The translations under genes and the position numbers were made by a program. Under the pieces are notes generated by a model that worked only from the letters and a program-made list of their open reading frames with translations, searched no databases and was not told the DNA's origin. Positions 28,608 through 28,685 of a stretch of DNA of 28,685 nt are shown here, in pieces; within the stretch, counting starts at the first letter, position 1; each line of letters begins with the position of its first letter. The stretch comes from DASYAE01 sp036501535 (GTDB taxonomy: Bacteria > Actinomycetota > Actinomycetes > Streptomycetales > Catenulisporaceae), in contig DASYAE010000038.1 in the NCBI GenBank assembly GCA_036501535.1, forward strand, positions 1-28,685. Reading direction: 5' to 3'.

Positions 28608-28685
28608 TCAGCCGGCCAGCGCGCAGGATTCCGGGGCCGTCTCCCGCCAGGCCTGGATGAACTCCGCGACGCTGCGATAGCGCCC
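28608..28685 (-). CDS. C-terminal end of an unidentified gene (5' part outside window)
   Basis: The last 25 codons of a minus-strand frame end in TGA at 28608-28610. They read RYRSVAEFIQAWRE and end PESCALAG, with good third-position G/C bias and an amphipathic helical look. Too short to assign to a family. Confidence 0.5.
   Translation of the reverse strand, partial: GRYRSVAEFIQAWRETAPESCALAG

Noticed and set aside
28313..28660. 115-codon plus-strand frame upstream of merR
   Set aside because: Pro/Arg/Ser-rich, no ribosome site, runs through inverted repeats and opposite the tail of a minus-strand gene.
1..28685. CRISPR array, tRNA, rRNA, insertion sequence or prophage
   Set aside because: No regularly spaced repeats, no tRNA or rRNA cores, and no transposase, integrase or phage motifs were seen on either strand.

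Overview
The window is very GC-rich with strong G/C third-position bias. It has dense short operons with GTG starts, 4-nt start/stop overlaps and some apparently leaderless genes. With the gene families present (GH54 arabinofuranosidase, bPH2 membrane proteins, glutamylpolyamine-type glutamine synthetase homologue, ArsR-AHSA1 fusion), this points to a soil-type actinomycete chromosome (Streptomyces/Catenulisporales-like). I see no rRNA, tRNA, CRISPR, insertion sequence or phage gene.

Layout. 1-5878: the 3' end of a GH54 alpha-L-arabinofuranosidase, a convergent SDR oxidoreductase, an ACT-domain protein with a membrane segment, an isoprenylcysteine-methyltransferase-like membrane enzyme, an APC amino-acid/amine permease and a beta-propeller lactonase. 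5909-6782: an ArsR-AHSA1 fusion regulator with a double-palindrome promoter. 6901-14864: two divergent operons, the most interesting part of the window. 14875-17042: two bPH2 membrane proteins. 17357-23521: a leftward five-gene operon. 23901-26060: an MFS transporter and a convergent FadR-type regulator. 26061-28685: a sparse region with orphan small genes, a MerR regulator on a typical MerR promoter, and the tail of a further gene.

Central system. The leftward operon encodes a KDG-type sugar-acid kinase, an IclR regulator, a RidA imine deaminase and a cytoplasmic GH20 beta-N-acetylhexosaminidase. The rightward operon encodes a PLP enzyme of the D-serine dehydratase/D-threonine aldolase fold, an N-acyl-D-amino-acid deacylase homologue and a KDPG aldolase. 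Together they read as a complete route for N-acetyl-D-glucosaminate (2-acetamido-2-deoxygluconate), the oxidised end unit of LPMO-cut chitin: GH20 releases the unit, the deacylase gives D-glucosaminate, the PLP lyase gives 2-keto-3-deoxygluconate with RidA clearing enamine/imine intermediates, the kinase gives KDPG, and the aldolase gives pyruvate and glyceraldehyde-3-phosphate. The shared intergenic region carries three TGCAA/TTGCA half-sites spaced exactly 10 bp, a plausible IclR operator. The substrate is inferred, not shown.

Second system. The 17357-23521 operon (APC permease, glutamine-synthetase-like ligase, class-I amidotransferase-fold gamma-glutamyl hydrolase, aldehyde dehydrogenase, SDR) fits gamma-glutamylation-dependent catabolism of an amine. 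An SDR occupies the place of an amine oxidase or aminotransferase, which favours an amino alcohol such as ethanolamine over a polyamine.
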